Below, one piece after another: positions 14,774 through 24,616 of a DNA stretch of 45,475 nucleotides (position 1 is the first letter of the stretch; each line of letters opens with the position of its first letter). The position numbers were made by a program, and so were the translations under genes. The stretch comes from an uncultured Bacteroidales bacterium. Its GTDB lineage: Bacteria; Bacteroidota; Bacteroidia; Bacteroidales; P3. Under the pieces are notes generated by a model that was given only the letters and a program-made list of their open reading frames with translations, did not search any database and was not told the DNA's origin. Location: assembly GCA_947168665.1 (NCBI GenBank), contig CAMVMX010000020.1, forward strand, positions 1-45,475, in the 5' to 3' direction.

Positions 14774-17173
14774 CTATTTGTCGATTCTCATGTGGTAGAA
14801 GGAGCGGTAGGCGAAGACGATGGCCACGGCCAGGAATACAAGGCCCACCCAGGGGGCTATGTGGCGGAAGCCTTCGCTGATGGCAATCTCCATGGCCAGC
14901 ACGCCGAAGAGGGTGGTGAACTTGATGATGGGGTTGAGGGCCACGGATGAGGTGTCTTTGAAGGGGTCGCCCACGGTGTCGCCCACCACGCTGGCGTCGT
15001 GGAGGGGGGTGCCTTTGGCTTGCATGTCGACTTCGACCACTTTCTTGCTGTTGTCCCATGCGCCGCCGGCGTTGGCCATGTAGACGGCCTGGAAGAGGCC
15101 GAAGACGGCGATGCTGATGAGGTAGCTGATGAAGAGGCACACGGCGTTTTGGCCGCCGATGCTCTCGGGCGAGGAGAAGCAGGCGAAGGCCAGCGCGAAG
15201 CAGAAGATGGCGATGAAGATGTTGATCATGCCTCGCTGGGCGTAGGTGGTGCAGATTTTGACCACTTCCTGGCTCTTCTCGGTGTCGGCTTTCTTGGGTG
15301 CGTCGGCGTCGAGCTTGATGTTGGCCTCGATGTACTGAACGGCACGGTTGGCGCCGGTGGTCACGGCTTGCATGGAGGCGCCGGTGAACCAGTAGATGAC
15401 GCAGCCGCCAAGTATGAAGCCGATGATGGAGTAGGGGTTGAGGAGGTTGAGGATGGAGGCGGGTTCGATGCCGAGGGTTTTCTGTATGAGCAGGATGAGG
15501 GAGAAGATCATGGTGGTGGCACCCACGACGGCGGTGCCGATGAGGACGGGTTTGGCCGTGGCCTTGAAGGTGTTGCCCGCGCCGTCGTTGGCTTCGAGGT
15601 AGTATTTGGCTTTTTCGAAGTCGGGGGTGAAGCCGAATTGCTGTTTGATTTCTTTGGTGGCTTTTTCTTTGTCGTCCTCGATGAGGGAGAGTTCGTAGAC
15701 GCTCTGGGCGTTGTCGGTGACGGGGCCGTAGCTGTCGACGGCTATGGTGACGGGGCCCATGCCGAGCATGCCGAAGGCCACGAGGCCGAAGGCGAAGATG
15801 GAGTAGTAGTCGCCGAAGACGGGGGCGAGGTTGAAGGCGGAGGAGGTCATGTAGGCTATGATCATCAGCACGACGAAGACCAGCCCGGTCCAGAAGGCGC
15901 CCATGTTGCCGGCCACGATGCCGGAGAGGATGTTGAGCGAGGCTCCGCCCTGCTCGGACGCGCGGACCACTTCCTTGACGTGTTTGGAGGTGGGGGAGGT
16001 GAAGAATTTGGTGAATTCGGGGATGAGGGCCGCGCCGAGGGTGCCGCAGCTGATGATGATGGCAAGGGCGAGCCAGTAGTTGCTGCCGAGGGGCTGGAGG
16101 ATGAAGTAGCTGGCGAGGAAGGTGCCGGCGATGCTGAGGATGGAGGTGAGCCAGACGAGGCTGGTGAGGGGCTTTTCGAAGTCGAGGTCGTCGGCGCGGC
16201 CGTAGCGGGCTTTGGCGATGGCGCCGTTGAGGTAGTAGGCCAGCACGGAGGCTATGATGCCGAGGATGCGCATGACGAAGATCCACACCAGGAGGCGCAC
16301 CTGGAAGTCGACGGGGACGGCCAGGAGGATGAAGCTGACGAGGGCCACGCCGGTGACGCCGTAGGTTTCGAAACCGTCGGCGGTGGGTCCGATGCTGTCG
16401 CCCGCGTTGTCGCCGGTGCAGTCGGCAATGACGCCGGGATTGCGGGGGTCGTCCTCGCCGATTTTGAAGACTACTTTCATGAGGTCGCTTCCGATGTCGG
16501 CGATTTTGGTGAAGATGCCGCCGGCGATGCGGAGGGCGCTGGCGCCGAGGCTTTCGCCGATGGCGAAGCCGATGAAGCAGCTGCCGGCCAGATTCTCAGG
16601 CATGAAGAGGAGGATGATGAGCATGAGGACAAGCTCGATGCAGATGAGGACGATGCCGATGCTCATGCCGGCCCGCAGGGGGATGTTGAGGAGGTCGAGG
16701 GGTTTGCGGCGCAGGGAGGCGAAGGCCATGCGGCTGTTGGCGTAGGTGTTCATGCGGACGCCGAACCAGGCCACGCCGTAGGAGCCGAGGATGCCGATGA
16801 CGGTCCAGGCCAGCACGAGGCATACGGAGCCGAAGGGCATGTGGCTCAGCAGGCCGAAATAGAGGGCGATGGCGGCCCCGATGAAGGCAAACAGCACGAT
16901 GAGGAAACGCCCCTGTTGTTTGAGGTAGGTGGAGCAGGTCTTGAAAATGACATTACCGATTTCGAGCATGGACTGGTGGGCTTTGAGGCGGCGAACTTTG
17001 AGAAATTGCCAGATGCCGAAAAGAAGGCCGAGAACAACAATGAGGAATCCCCAGTAGAGAATCTGGGTGTCGGGATGGTGTGCAAAGCCGTTTGGCATTT
17101 CCAAATCCGCTTCGCTTGCACAGGCAAAAACTGGGAGCGCAAGGGAGGCCAGAGTAGTTGCTAATTTTTTCAT
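14774..17173 (-). CDS. hppA: Membrane-bound ion-pumping pyrophosphatase, divergent type
   Basis: Couples hydrolysis of pyrophosphate to transport of H+ or Na+ across the inner membrane. The 799-residue protein has about 16 hydrophobic segments and the catalytic landmarks EDDPRNPGVIAD (240-251), GDNAGD (254-259), DSYGPVTDNAQ (480-490), GGAWDN (703-708) and VVGDTVGDPFKD (729-740). It departs from the classic family: DVGADLVGKVE is replaced by DIGSDLMKVVF (226-236), and the C-terminus reads TSSVALNPIIKF instead of a TAGPA-type motif. K537 in GNTFKA suggests a K+-independent enzyme, from the Ala/Lys rule of the family. The N-terminal stretch with ACASEADLEMPNG may be a cleaved signal. The ion pumped cannot be read with confidence. 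A single-gene unit with its own promoter and terminator. Confidence 0.95.
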   Translation of the reverse strand: MKKLATTLASLALPVFACASEADLEMPNGFAHHPDTQILYWGFLIVVLGLLFGIWQFLKVRRLKAHQSMLEIGNVIFKTCSTYLKQQGRFLIVLFAFIGAAIALYFGLLSHMPFGSVCLVLAWTVIGILGSYGVAWFGVRMNTYANSRMAFASLRRKPLDLLNIPLRAGMSIGIVLICIELVLMLIILLFMPENLAGSCFIGFAIGESLGASALRIAGGIFTKIADIGSDLMKVVFKIGEDDPRNPGVIADCTGDNAGDSIGPTADGFETYGVTGVALVSFILLAVPVDFQVRLLVWIFVMRILGIIASVLAYYLNGAIAKARYGRADDLDFEKPLTSLVWLTSILSIAGTFLASYFILQPLGSNYWLALAIIISCGTLGAALIPEFTKFFTSPTSKHVKEVVRASEQGGASLNILSGIVAGNMGAFWTGLVFVVLMIIAYMTSSAFNLAPVFGDYYSIFAFGLVAFGMLGMGPVTIAVDSYGPVTDNAQSVYELSLIEDDKEKATKEIKQQFGFTPDFEKAKYYLEANDGAGNTFKATAKPVLIGTAVVGATTMIFSLILLIQKTLGIEPASILNLLNPYSIIGFILGGCVIYWFTGASMQAVTTGANRAVQYIEANIKLDADAPKKADTEKSQEVVKICTTYAQRGMINIFIAIFCFALAFACFSSPESIGGQNAVCLFISYLISIAVFGLFQAVYMANAGGAWDNSKKVVEVDMQAKGTPLHDASVVGDTVGDPFKDTSSVALNPIIKFTTLFGVLAMEIAISEGFRHIAPWVGLVFLAVAIVFAYRSFYHMRIDK

Positions 17174-17215
17174 AGACAGATTTGTTGATTAATGTTTAGC
17201 GTTTTATTCGAAATA

Positions 17216-17245
17216 CAAAGATACTAATTTTCCCAATGATACAAA
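17216..17245 (-). promoter_or_regulatory. Promoter of the pyrophosphatase gene
   Basis: On the minus strand, TTTG (17242-17245) is followed after 18 bases by TATCTTTG (17216-17223), a good Bacteroidota promoter 43 bases before the start codon. Confidence 0.8.
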
Positions 17246-17254
17246 AAAAAAATG

Positions 17255-17262
17255 TAATTTTG
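17255..17262 (+). promoter_or_regulatory. -7 promoter box of argS
   Basis: TAATTTTG fits TAnnTTTG, 38 bases before the argS start. The -33 element is poor. It lies back to back with the pyrophosphatase promoter, so the two genes share a compact divergent control region. Confidence 0.55.
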
Positions 17263-17300
17263 CAATTTGATTATTCCATACAGAAAACGCAAAAAGTATT

Positions 17301-19091
17301 ATGATAGAGCAGAATCTTCAACAGGCGGTGGCCGACGCGCTGAAACGGCTTTACGGAATGGATGTGGCACCCGAGACGGTGGTGCTTCAGGCTACAAAGA
17401 AGGAGTTTGCGGGCGACTACACGGTAGTGGTGTTCCCGTATGTGAAACAGGCGCGGAAGTCGCCCGAGCAGCTGGGCGGCGAACTGGGCGCGGCGGTGAA
17501 AGAGGCCGTGGACGAGGTGGCGGATTTTAATGTGATAAAGGGTTTCTTGAACTTTGTGGTGTCCGACCGCTATTGGGAGGACTTTGTTTCGGCCCAGGCC
17601 ACGAACAGCGACTTCGGCCTGAAGAAGGCCGATCCGGCCGAGAGTCCTGTGGTGGTGGAGTATTCGTCGCCCAACACGAACAAGCCTTTGCATTTGGGCC
17701 ATATCCGCAACAACCTGCTGGGTTGGTCGGTGAGCGAGCTGCTGGCCGCCAACGGGGCCAATGTGAAGAAGGTGAACCTGGTGAACGACCGCGGCATACA
17801 TATCTGCAAGTCGATGCTGGCATGGCTGCGCTATGGCAACGGCGAGACCCCCGAGAGCAGCGGCATGAAGGGCGACCACCTGGTGGGCAAGTACTATGTA
17901 GAGTTTGACAAACATTACAAGGATGAGATACATGAGCTGACGGCCAAAGGCATGGATGAGGAGGAGGCCAAGAAGCAGGCCCCACTCATGGTGGAGGCGC
18001 AGCAGATGCTGAAACGCTGGGAGGAAGGGGACAAGGAAATCCGCGACCTCTGGAGCAGGATGAACGGCTGGGTGTATGCCGGATTCGACGAGACGTACCG
18101 CAAGATGGGTGTCGGGTTTGACAAGGTGTACTATGAGTCGAACACTTATCTGCTGGGCAAGGAGCTGGTGCAGAAGGGTCTGGATATGGGTGTGCTGTTC
18201 CGCAAGGAGGACGGCTCGGTGTGGTGCGACCTGACGGCCGACGGATTGGACCAGAAGTTGCTGCTCCGCAAGGACGGCACATCGGTCTATATGACGCAGG
18301 ATTTGGGCACGGCCCTGCTGCGCCACAATGATTTCGGTGCCGAGCGTCTCATCTATGTTGTGGGCAACGAGCAGGACTATCACTTCAAGGTGCTGAAACT
18401 GATTCTCGGCAAGCTGGGCTTCGACTGGGCCGACAAGGTGTACCACCTGTCGTATGGCATGGTGGAGCTGCCCAACGGCAAGATGAAGTCGCGTGAGGGT
18501 ACGGTGGTGGATGCCGACGACCTGATTGCCGAGATGGAGGTGACGGCGGAGGAGATGTGCCGCGACCACGGCAAGAACGACGATATGACACCCGAGCAGT
18601 TGAAGGACTTGTACCACATGCTGGCCCTGGGGGCTTTGAAATATTTCATTCTGAAAGTGGACCCCACGAAGAATATGCTTTTCAATCCGGCCGAGAGTAT
18701 CGATTTCAACGGCAACACGGGCCCGTTCATCCAATATACTCACGCCCGCATACGCAGCATTGTGCGCAAGGCGGCGGAGCAGGGCGTGCAGCCCGAAAGG
18801 GAGCTGGCCGCGCCGGTGGCACTTACCGACAAGGAGCGTGCGGTGGTGAAGTGCCTGCACGACTTGCCCTCGACAGTGGCCTCGGCGGCGGCTAACTACA
18901 GCCCCGCTATGGTGGCCAACTATGCTTTCGACCTGGCCAAGAGTTTCAACAGTTTCTATCAGGATACCCCAATTTTGAGGGAGGCGGATGAGAACTTGCG
19001 CCTGTGGAGGGTGAAGCTGTGTTCGCTGGTGGCGCTGTCGCTGAAGAATACGATGCGTATACTCGGCATCGAGGTGCCGGAAAGGATGTAG
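17301..19091 (+). CDS. argS: Arginyl-tRNA synthetase
   Basis: Charges tRNA-Arg with arginine. The 596-residue class I enzyme shows the N-terminal additive domain (MIEQNLQQAVADALKRLYG), the HIGH motif as HLGH (131-134) inside SSPNTNKPLHLGHIRNN, a KMSKS-equivalent KMKSR (394-398) and the DALR anticodon-binding domain at the C-terminus, ending in TMRILGIEVPERM. Length is typical. It is first in a plus-strand run with the thioesterase and processing protease genes, separated by 25 and 10 bases, ending in the terminator at 21560. Confidence 0.98.
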   Translation: MIEQNLQQAVADALKRLYGMDVAPETVVLQATKKEFAGDYTVVVFPYVKQARKSPEQLGGELGAAVKEAVDEVADFNVIKGFLNFVVSDRYWEDFVSAQATNSDFGLKKADPAESPVVVEYSSPNTNKPLHLGHIRNNLLGWSVSELLAANGANVKKVNLVNDRGIHICKSMLAWLRYGNGETPESSGMKGDHLVGKYYVEFDKHYKDEIHELTAKGMDEEEAKKQAPLMVEAQQMLKRWEEGDKEIRDLWSRMNGWVYAGFDETYRKMGVGFDKVYYESNTYLLGKELVQKGLDMGVLFRKEDGSVWCDLTADGLDQKLLLRKDGTSVYMTQDLGTALLRHNDFGAERLIYVVGNEQDYHFKVLKLILGKLGFDWADKVYHLSYGMVELPNGKMKSREGTVVDADDLIAEMEVTAEEMCRDHGKNDDMTPEQLKDLYHMLALGALKYFILKVDPTKNMLFNPAESIDFNGNTGPFIQYTHARIRSIVRKAAEQGVQPERELAAPVALTDKERAVVKCLHDLPSTVASAAANYSPAMVANYAFDLAKSFNSFYQDTPILREADENLRLWRVKLCSLVALSLKNTMRILGIEVPERM

Positions 19092-19116
19092 TTTTCCTGT
19101 AAGATAAAAAAGACAG

Positions 19117-19848
19117 ATGTATTATACTGACACGGTTACGATACCGAATTATTTGTGCGACTGTCACGACAGGCTCACTATGTGGGGGCTGGCAAGGCTG
19201 TTGCAGGAGTCGGCAGGGCACCATGCCGAGTCGGCCCAGTTAGGGTTCCGCCAGTTGATTGAGCGGGGGAAGGCGTGGGTGTTGTGCCGCATGTATTTTG
19301 TGGTGGACCGTATGCCCATGGAGGGCGAGACGGTGACTGTCCGCACATGGTCGCGCGGCACGGACGGATTGTTTGCTTTCCGTGATTTCGAGCTGATTGA
19401 CCCGCAGGGTGTGGCCGTCACTTGCTCCACCTATTGGGTGATTATCGACTTTGAGAGCCGCAAGGCTATGCGGATACATGAGTTTTGGAACGACATCGAG
19501 TCGCATCCCGACTGCGCCACCGACCGCGACCATCTGGACCGACTGCGCATCCCGCGCGATGCCGGCGATCCGGTCACGGCCGCCTGTTTCGGTGTGAGGC
19601 CTTCGATGCTGGACCACACGTTCCACGTCAATAACGCGGAGTATATCAAGTGGGCATTCGACTGTCTGCCGTCGCAGGCCCCGCACGAGGCCCCGTTCCG
19701 TTTCGCGATAGAGTTTTTGTCCGAGACGATGCCCGATGAGACGGTCACGGTGCAGCAGTATGCCCCGCAGGGCGATAATGGAACCACTTATTTCAAGATT
19801 TCCAACCCCCGCACAGCGGCGGTGGTGGCTTCGTTGATGACCCGATAA
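19117..19848 (+). CDS. Acyl-ACP thioesterase
   Basis: A 243-residue protein with two hot-dog folds, as in bacterial acyl-ACP thioesterases of the FatA/FatB superfamily (PF01643), which release fatty acids from acyl carrier protein. Features visible are the N-terminal strand and helix NYLCDCHDRLTMWGLARLLQ, the core RTWSRGTDGLFAFRDFEL, and the second repeat with LDHTFHVNNAEYIKW, where the Asn/His-bearing HVNNAEY corresponds to the active region. No signal peptide, so cytoplasmic. It lies between argS and a protease gene and is probably co-transcribed with them. Its free fatty acid products and physiological role in this organism are not evident. Confidence 0.88.
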   Translation: MYYTDTVTIPNYLCDCHDRLTMWGLARLLQESAGHHAESAQLGFRQLIERGKAWVLCRMYFVVDRMPMEGETVTVRTWSRGTDGLFAFRDFELIDPQGVAVTCSTYWVIIDFESRKAMRIHEFWNDIESHPDCATDRDHLDRLRIPRDAGDPVTAACFGVRPSMLDHTFHVNNAEYIKWAFDCLPSQAPHEAPFRFAIEFLSETMPDETVTVQQYAPQGDNGTTYFKISNPRTAAVVASLMTR

Positions 19849-19858
19849 AAATGATGTG

Positions 19859-21508
19859 ATGAGACGATTTGTGATTCTGCTGCTGTTGACCCTCCTTGCC
19901 ATGCCGGCCGAGGCGCAATGGCTCAAAAACGTTTTCAACAGGAAGAAAGATGTGGCGACGGACACGGTGGCCGGCATGAAACGGCTGGAGGAGGTGATGC
20001 ACCTGCTGCAGACCCATTATGTGGCCGACCCCAACACCGATAAGCTGAGCGAGGATGCCGTGAGGCAGATGCTCCGCACCCTCGACCCCCACAGCATCTA
20101 TATCCCCGCCCGCGAGGTGCAGCGCACCAACGAGGCCCTGCAGGGCAACTTTGAGGGGGTCGGCATCACATTTTCCGCCATCGACGACACGATCCGGGTG
20201 CAGGAGGTGCTGGCCGGCGGACCGGCCGAGAAGGTGGGTGTCTTGCCGGGCGACCAGTTTCTGCGCATCGACGGCGTGACTGCTACGGGCGACAGCGCCC
20301 GGAACTCTTTTGTGCTGCGCCATCTGCGTGGCAAGAAAGGCACTATGGTTGTGGTGGATGCGCTGCGCGGCAAAGATTCCATCACATTCCATATCGAGCG
20401 TGACCGCATACCAATCCATTCCATCGAGGTCTACTTCATGGATGAGGATTCGATAGGATATATCAGTCTGTTGCGCTTTGCCCGCACGTCGATGGTGGAG
20501 TTCAAGAAAGCACTGAAGGAGTTGCGGAAGCAAGGCATGAAGTCGTTGGTGCTGGATTTGCGCGACAATTCGGGCGGATTCCTCGACATCGCCTGCGGGA
20601 TGGCCAACGAGTTCATTGCGCCCGGAAGGCTCCTTGTCTACCAGCAGGGCCGCGCCCGCAGCCGTCAGGAGTTCCGCTCCAACCGCCATGGCTCGTTCCG
20701 CAAGGGCGATTTGGTGGTGCTGATTAACGAAGGCAGCGCGTCGGCTTCAGAGATTGTCAGCGGGGCTGTGCAGGACTGGGACCGCGGCCTGATTATCGGG
20801 CGGCGCAGTTTCGGCAAAGGACTCGTGCAGACGATGTACAATTTGAGCGACGGCGGCCAAGTGCGCATCACCACCGCACGTTACTATACCCCTTCGGGGC
20901 GGTGCATCCAGCGTCCATATAATGATGGCGCCGACGCATATAATAAAGACATAGAGCGGCGCTACAAACATGGCGAGCTCTTCTCGGCAGACTCGGTCCA
21001 TTTCCCCGATTCGCTGAAGTATAAGACCGCCGGCGGCCGCACCGTGTACGGCGGCGGGGGCATCATGCCCGATATTTTTGTCCCGATGGACACTACCCCC
21101 TCAACAGCTTACTATAACGAGTGCCGTCGCAAGGGCATTCTCAACCGGTTCCCCCAGCATTGGGTCAGTCTGCACAAGTCGGATTCGCTGCTGAAGGATT
21201 TCAACTCGTTCATGGAGGTCTACGACTCTCTGGGTGTGGACACGGCCTTTGTGGCCTACGCCGCCTCCCGGGGCGTGGTGCTGGACAGCGTCATGCCGAG
21301 GGTCGACACCTTGGCCACGCCCGCTTCCGATTCCTGTGGCCTGGCCTCGCGCGACTCTTTCCTCCACCTGCAAATCAAAGCCCTCGTGGCCGACCGCCTT
21401 TTTGGCAAGGGGCACTATTACCAGATTATGAAGGAGCGCGACCCCGTCTATCAGGCTGCTGTGGCGCAGCTGAAGAAACATCGTCGGGGCGAACCCTTGC
21501 TCCCCTGA
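19859..21508 (+). CDS. ctp: C-terminal processing peptidase (S41)
   Basis: A 549-residue serine protease of the tail-specific type, exported to the periplasm or outer face. The start at 19859 (MRRFVILLLLTLLAMPAEAQ) gives a clean signal peptide; a GTG just before is less likely. Then come an N-terminal helical part, a PDZ domain (EGVGITFSAIDDTIRVQEVL, PAEKVGVLPGDQFLRIDG) and the S41 catalytic domain with Ser295 in GSASASEI and Lys320 in FGKG, 25 residues apart as usual. A 150-residue C-terminal extension follows. Likely substrates are cell-envelope proteins. The terminator at 21560 follows the stop. Confidence 0.95.
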   Translation: MRRFVILLLLTLLAMPAEAQWLKNVFNRKKDVATDTVAGMKRLEEVMHLLQTHYVADPNTDKLSEDAVRQMLRTLDPHSIYIPAREVQRTNEALQGNFEGVGITFSAIDDTIRVQEVLAGGPAEKVGVLPGDQFLRIDGVTATGDSARNSFVLRHLRGKKGTMVVVDALRGKDSITFHIERDRIPIHSIEVYFMDEDSIGYISLLRFARTSMVEFKKALKELRKQGMKSLVLDLRDNSGGFLDIACGMANEFIAPGRLLVYQQGRARSRQEFRSNRHGSFRKGDLVVLINEGSASASEIVSGAVQDWDRGLIIGRRSFGKGLVQTMYNLSDGGQVRITTARYYTPSGRCIQRPYNDGADAYNKDIERRYKHGELFSADSVHFPDSLKYKTAGGRTVYGGGGIMPDIFVPMDTTPSTAYYNECRRKGILNRFPQHWVSLHKSDSLLKDFNSFMEVYDSLGVDTAFVAYAASRGVVLDSVMPRVDTLATPASDSCGLASRDSFLHLQIKALVADRLFGKGHYYQIMKERDPVYQAAVAQLKKHRRGEPLLP

Positions 21509-21559
21509 TGGCCTGCCCTCTTCAGCCAAGCCCCCATTCAGGCCCGGTGGCCGAAAAAT

Positions 21560-21607
21560 AATCCGCAGCAAAAGAAGAAAATATTTTGTTGCGGATTCGT
21601 TTTTTTT
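21560..21607 (+). terminator. Strong rho-independent terminator
   Basis: Arms 21560-21573 and 21584-21597 pair over 14 positions with one G-U, followed by eight T's (21600-21607). It closes the argS - thioesterase - ctp run. Its descending arm overlaps the promoter of leuS. Confidence 0.93.
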
Positions 21608-21618
21608 CTGTATATTTG
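21589..21618 (+). promoter_or_regulatory. Promoter of the leuS operon
   Basis: TTG (21589-21591) and TATATTTG (21611-21618) are separated by 19 bases, the consensus spacing. The -33 element sits in the terminator stem, so termination and initiation signals are nested. Confidence 0.72.
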
Positions 21619-21750
21619 CATAATGTCATATTTTACGGATAGTATCGTAAAATGTTTTGGCACAACAAGTAATGGCTGTGGCAGCAGGGTCTGTCATTAT
21701 AAAAAAAGAGAACAGAGAGTGCGGTTTATCCCGCAGGTATAATAGAAACT
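21619..21750 (+). other. Structured 5' leader of leuS
   Basis: About 130 bases of untranslated leader. It contains a perfect 8-bp hairpin ATTTTACG / CGTAAAAT (21630-21637, 21646-21653) and a 5-bp hairpin TGCGG / CCGCA (21720-21724, 21731-21735) shortly before the start codon. No leucine-rich leader peptide or T-box signature was recognised. It may affect leuS expression. Confidence 0.45.
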
Positions 21751-24597
21751 ATGGATTACAACTTCAACGAAATTGAGCCTAAGTGGCAGAATTATTGGCG
21801 TGAGCATCATACTTACAGGTGCCTCAACCATTCTGACAAACCCCATTATTATGTCCTGGACATGTTTCCCTACCCTTCGGGTGCGGGATTGCATGTGGGA
21901 CACCCTCTGGGCTATATTGCCAGCGATATTTTTGCCCGCTACAAGCGCCTGCGTGGATTCAATGTGTTGCACCCTATGGGGTATGATGCCTATGGACTGC
22001 CCGCCGAGCAGTATGCCATCCAGACCGGGCAGCACCCTGCCATCACTACCGAGCGGAACATTGCCCGCTACCGTGAGCAGCTGGACAAACTGGGTTTCAG
22101 TTTTGACTGGGAGCGTGAGGTCCGCACATGCGACCCCGATTATTATAAATGGACCCAATGGACCTTCATCCAGCTTTTTAACCACTACTATGACAAGGAA
22201 CTTGACAAGGCACGCCCAATCAGCGAACTTGTCAAGCGGCTGGAGTCTGGCTCTATGCCCACCGAGAGCGAAAAGCCCTGGGCTGACATGAGCGAGGATG
22301 AGCGTGCCGACTACTTGATGAACTACAGGCTGGCCTATCTGGCCGACATCCCAGTCAACTGGTGTCCCGAGCTGGGTACTGTGCTGGCCAACGACGAGGT
22401 GGTCAACGGTCTGAGCGTGCGCGGCGGCTACCCTGTCGAGCGCAAGCTGATGCGCCAGTGGAGTCTGCGCATATCGGCCTATGCCCAACGCTTGGTCGAC
22501 GGTCTGGAAGAGGTGGACTGGTCCGACTCCCTCAAAGAGATACAACGCAACTGGATTGGGCGCAGCGAGGGTGCGGCCGTATGGTTTCCCCTTGATGTGA
22601 AATCCAATGCCAACGTCTTGCCCGGAGCGCAAGCCTATATCAGCCAGTGCGACCCCCAGCCTGTTCCCAGTTTTGAGATTTTCACCACCCGTCCTGACAC
22701 CATTTTCGGGGTCACCTTCATGGTCCTCTGCCCGGAGCATGAACTTATCGACAGCATCACAACCCCTGAGCAGCGTGCCGAGGTCGAAGCCTACGTCACA
22801 TGGGCCAAAAACCGCTCCGAGCGTGAGCGGCAGGCCGAAGTGAAGAAGGTCAGCGGTGTCTTCACCGGGGCCTACGCCATCAACCCCCTCACCGAGGAGC
22901 GCATACCCATCTGGGTGTCCGACTATGTCCTTGCTGGTTACGGCACAGGTGCCATCATGGCAGTACCCGCGCACGACAGCCGCGACTTTGCCTTCGCCCG
23001 TCATTTCAATCTCCCCATCCGTCAGGTTGTGTCCACCGACCCACACCAGCTCACCGACCCCGCCACCTGGACCGAAAGTCTCGACAGCAAGACGGGCTAC
23101 AGTGTCAACAGCGGTTTCGTCACTGGCATGAAAGTGAAGGACGCCATGGCCGCCGTCATCGACAAGATTGAGGAGATGGGCATCGGCCACCGCACGGTCA
23201 ACTTCCGCCTCCGCGACGCCATCTTCAGCCGCCAGAGATATTGGGGTGAGCCGTTCCCCGTATACTATAAGAACGGCCGTCCCTGCACCATCCCGGTCGA
23301 GTGTCTGCCTCTCCGACTCCCCGAAGTGAGCGATTTCAAGCCCACTTCCACCGGCGAACCCCCACTGGGCCACGCCACCCGTTGGGCTTGGGATGAGAAG
23401 AACCGCTGCGTGGTAGAGAACAGCAAAATCGATGGCCAGACAGTCTTCCCGTTAGAACTCAGCACTATGCCGGGCTTTGCGGGTTCCAGCGGCTACTATC
23501 TCCGCTATATGGACCCCCGCAACGACCAGGCCTATTTCAGCCCCGAAGCCGTCAACTACTGGCAGAACGTCGACCTCTATGTCGGCGGTGCCGAGCACGG
23601 CACCGGCCACCTTATCTATGCCCGCTTCTGGAACAAGTTCCTTTTCGACATGGGACTCAGCGTCAAGCAAGAGCCTTTCCAAAAGCTGGTGAACCAAGGC
23701 ATGATTCAAGGCCGCTCCAGTTTCGTCTATCGCAGCAAGGAAGACAATAATCTCTTCCTCTCCAAAAATATTCCCGGACGCGAGGACACCACCGTCCCCA
23801 TCCATGTTGACATCAATATTGTCAACAACGACATCCTCGACATTGAGAAGTTCCGCCAGTGGCGGCCCGAATTTGCCGACGCCCGTTTCGAGCTTGAGGA
23901 CGGCAAATACGTCTGCGGCTGGGAGATTGAGAAAATGTCCAAGTCCATGTACAACGTCCAAAACCCGGACGACCTTGTGGCACGCTATGGCGCCGACACA
24001 CTCCGCCTCTACGAGATGTTCCTCGGCCCTGTGGAGCAGGCCAAACCCTGGGACACCAACGGCATCGAAGGCGTGTTCCGTTTTCTCAAAAAGTTTTGGA
24101 AACTGTCCGAGTCCTGCACCGACAGCCCCGCCGACAAGGACCAGCTGAAGCTCATGCACCAGACCGTCAAGAAAATCACCGACGACATTGAGCGGTTCTC
24201 CTTCAACACCTCCGTCAGCACCTTCATGATCAGTGTCAACGACCTCTTGGCCAAAGGCTCTGTGTCGAAAGAGGTGATGGAATGCCTCGCCATCCTCATA
24301 GCCCCCTTCGCGCCGCATATCGCCGAGGAGGTTTACCACCATCTCGGCCACGGAACCAGCGTCTGCGACGCCCAGTGGCCCGCCTACGACGAGACCATGC
24401 TCGTCCAAGACACCTTTACCTATCCCGTATCCTTCAACGGAAAGATGCGTTTCACCCTCGACCTCCCCAACGGTATCAGCCAGCAGGACGCCATCGCCGC
24501 AGTCAAGTCCGACGGCCGCAGCCAGCGTTGGTTCGACGGCAAGGAGCCCAAGCGCATCATCTTCGTCCCCAACAAGATTATCAACATAGTTGTCTAA
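21751..24597 (+). CDS. leuS: Leucyl-tRNA synthetase
   Basis: Charges tRNA-Leu. The 948-residue class I enzyme shows HIGH as HVGH (48-51), the CP1 editing domain with [15 protein letters not shown] and [19 protein letters not shown], the catalytic KMSKS (728-732) and a C-terminal anticodon-binding region ending KIINIVV. The length is at the long end of the bacterial range. It leads a plus-strand run with nusB starting 19 bases later and then four to five more genes. A well-placed promoter and a structured leader precede it. Confidence 0.98.
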   Translation: MDYNFNEIEPKWQNYWREHHTYRCLNHSDKPHYYVLDMFPYPSGAGLHVGHPLGYIASDIFARYKRLRGFNVLHPMGYDAYGLPAEQYAIQTGQHPAITTERNIARYREQLDKLGFSFDWEREVRTCDPDYYKWTQWTFIQLFNHYYDKELDKARPISELVKRLESGSMPTESEKPWADMSEDERADYLMNYRLAYLADIPVNWCPELGTVLANDEVVNGLSVRGGYPVERKLMRQWSLRISAYAQRLVDGLEEVDWSDSLKEIQRNWIGRSEGAAVWFPLDVKSNANVLPGAQAYISQCDPQPVPSFEIFTTRPDTIFGVTFMVLCPEHELIDSITTPEQRAEVEAYVTWAKNRSERERQAEVKKVSGVFTGAYAINPLTEERIPIWVSDYVLAGYGTGAIMAVPAHDSRDFAFARHFNLPIRQVVSTDPHQLTDPATWTESLDSKTGYSVNSGFVTGMKVKDAMAAVIDKIEEMGIGHRTVNFRLRDAIFSRQRYWGEPFPVYYKNGRPCTIPVECLPLRLPEVSDFKPTSTGEPPLGHATRWAWDEKNRCVVENSKIDGQTVFPLELSTMPGFAGSSGYYLRYMDPRNDQAYFSPEAVNYWQNVDLYVGGAEHGTGHLIYARFWNKFLFDMGLSVKQEPFQKLVNQGMIQGRSSFVYRSKEDNNLFLSKNIPGREDTTVPIHVDINIVNNDILDIEKFRQWRPEFADARFELEDGKYVCGWEIEKMSKSMYNVQNPDDLVARYGADTLRLYEMFLGPVEQAKPWDTNGIEGVFRFLKKFWKLSESCTDSPADKDQLKLMHQTVKKITDDIERFSFNTSVSTFMISVNDLLAKGSVSKEVMECLAILIAPFAPHIAEEVYHHLGHGTSVCDAQWPAYDETMLVQDTFTYPVSFNGKMRFTLDLPNGISQQDAIAAVKSDGRSQRWFDGKEPKRIIFVPNKIINIVV

Positions 24598-24616
24598 CCT
24601 GTAACTCCCGATAAAC

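Noticed and set aside
14440..14880. 146-residue open frame in the gap before the pyrophosphatase gene
   Set aside because: It crosses the terminator and the end of the neighbouring gene and has the Arg/Gly-rich look of non-coding GC-rich DNA.
14999..17164. Long plus-strand open frame opposite the pyrophosphatase gene
   Set aside because: It mirrors the codon pattern of the real gene, is extremely rich in Glu, Asp, Gly and Val, and has no recognisable domain.
21619..21750. T-box or leucine leader peptide in front of leuS
   Set aside because: No T-box signature bases, no Leu-rich short frame and no terminator/antiterminator pair were seen.
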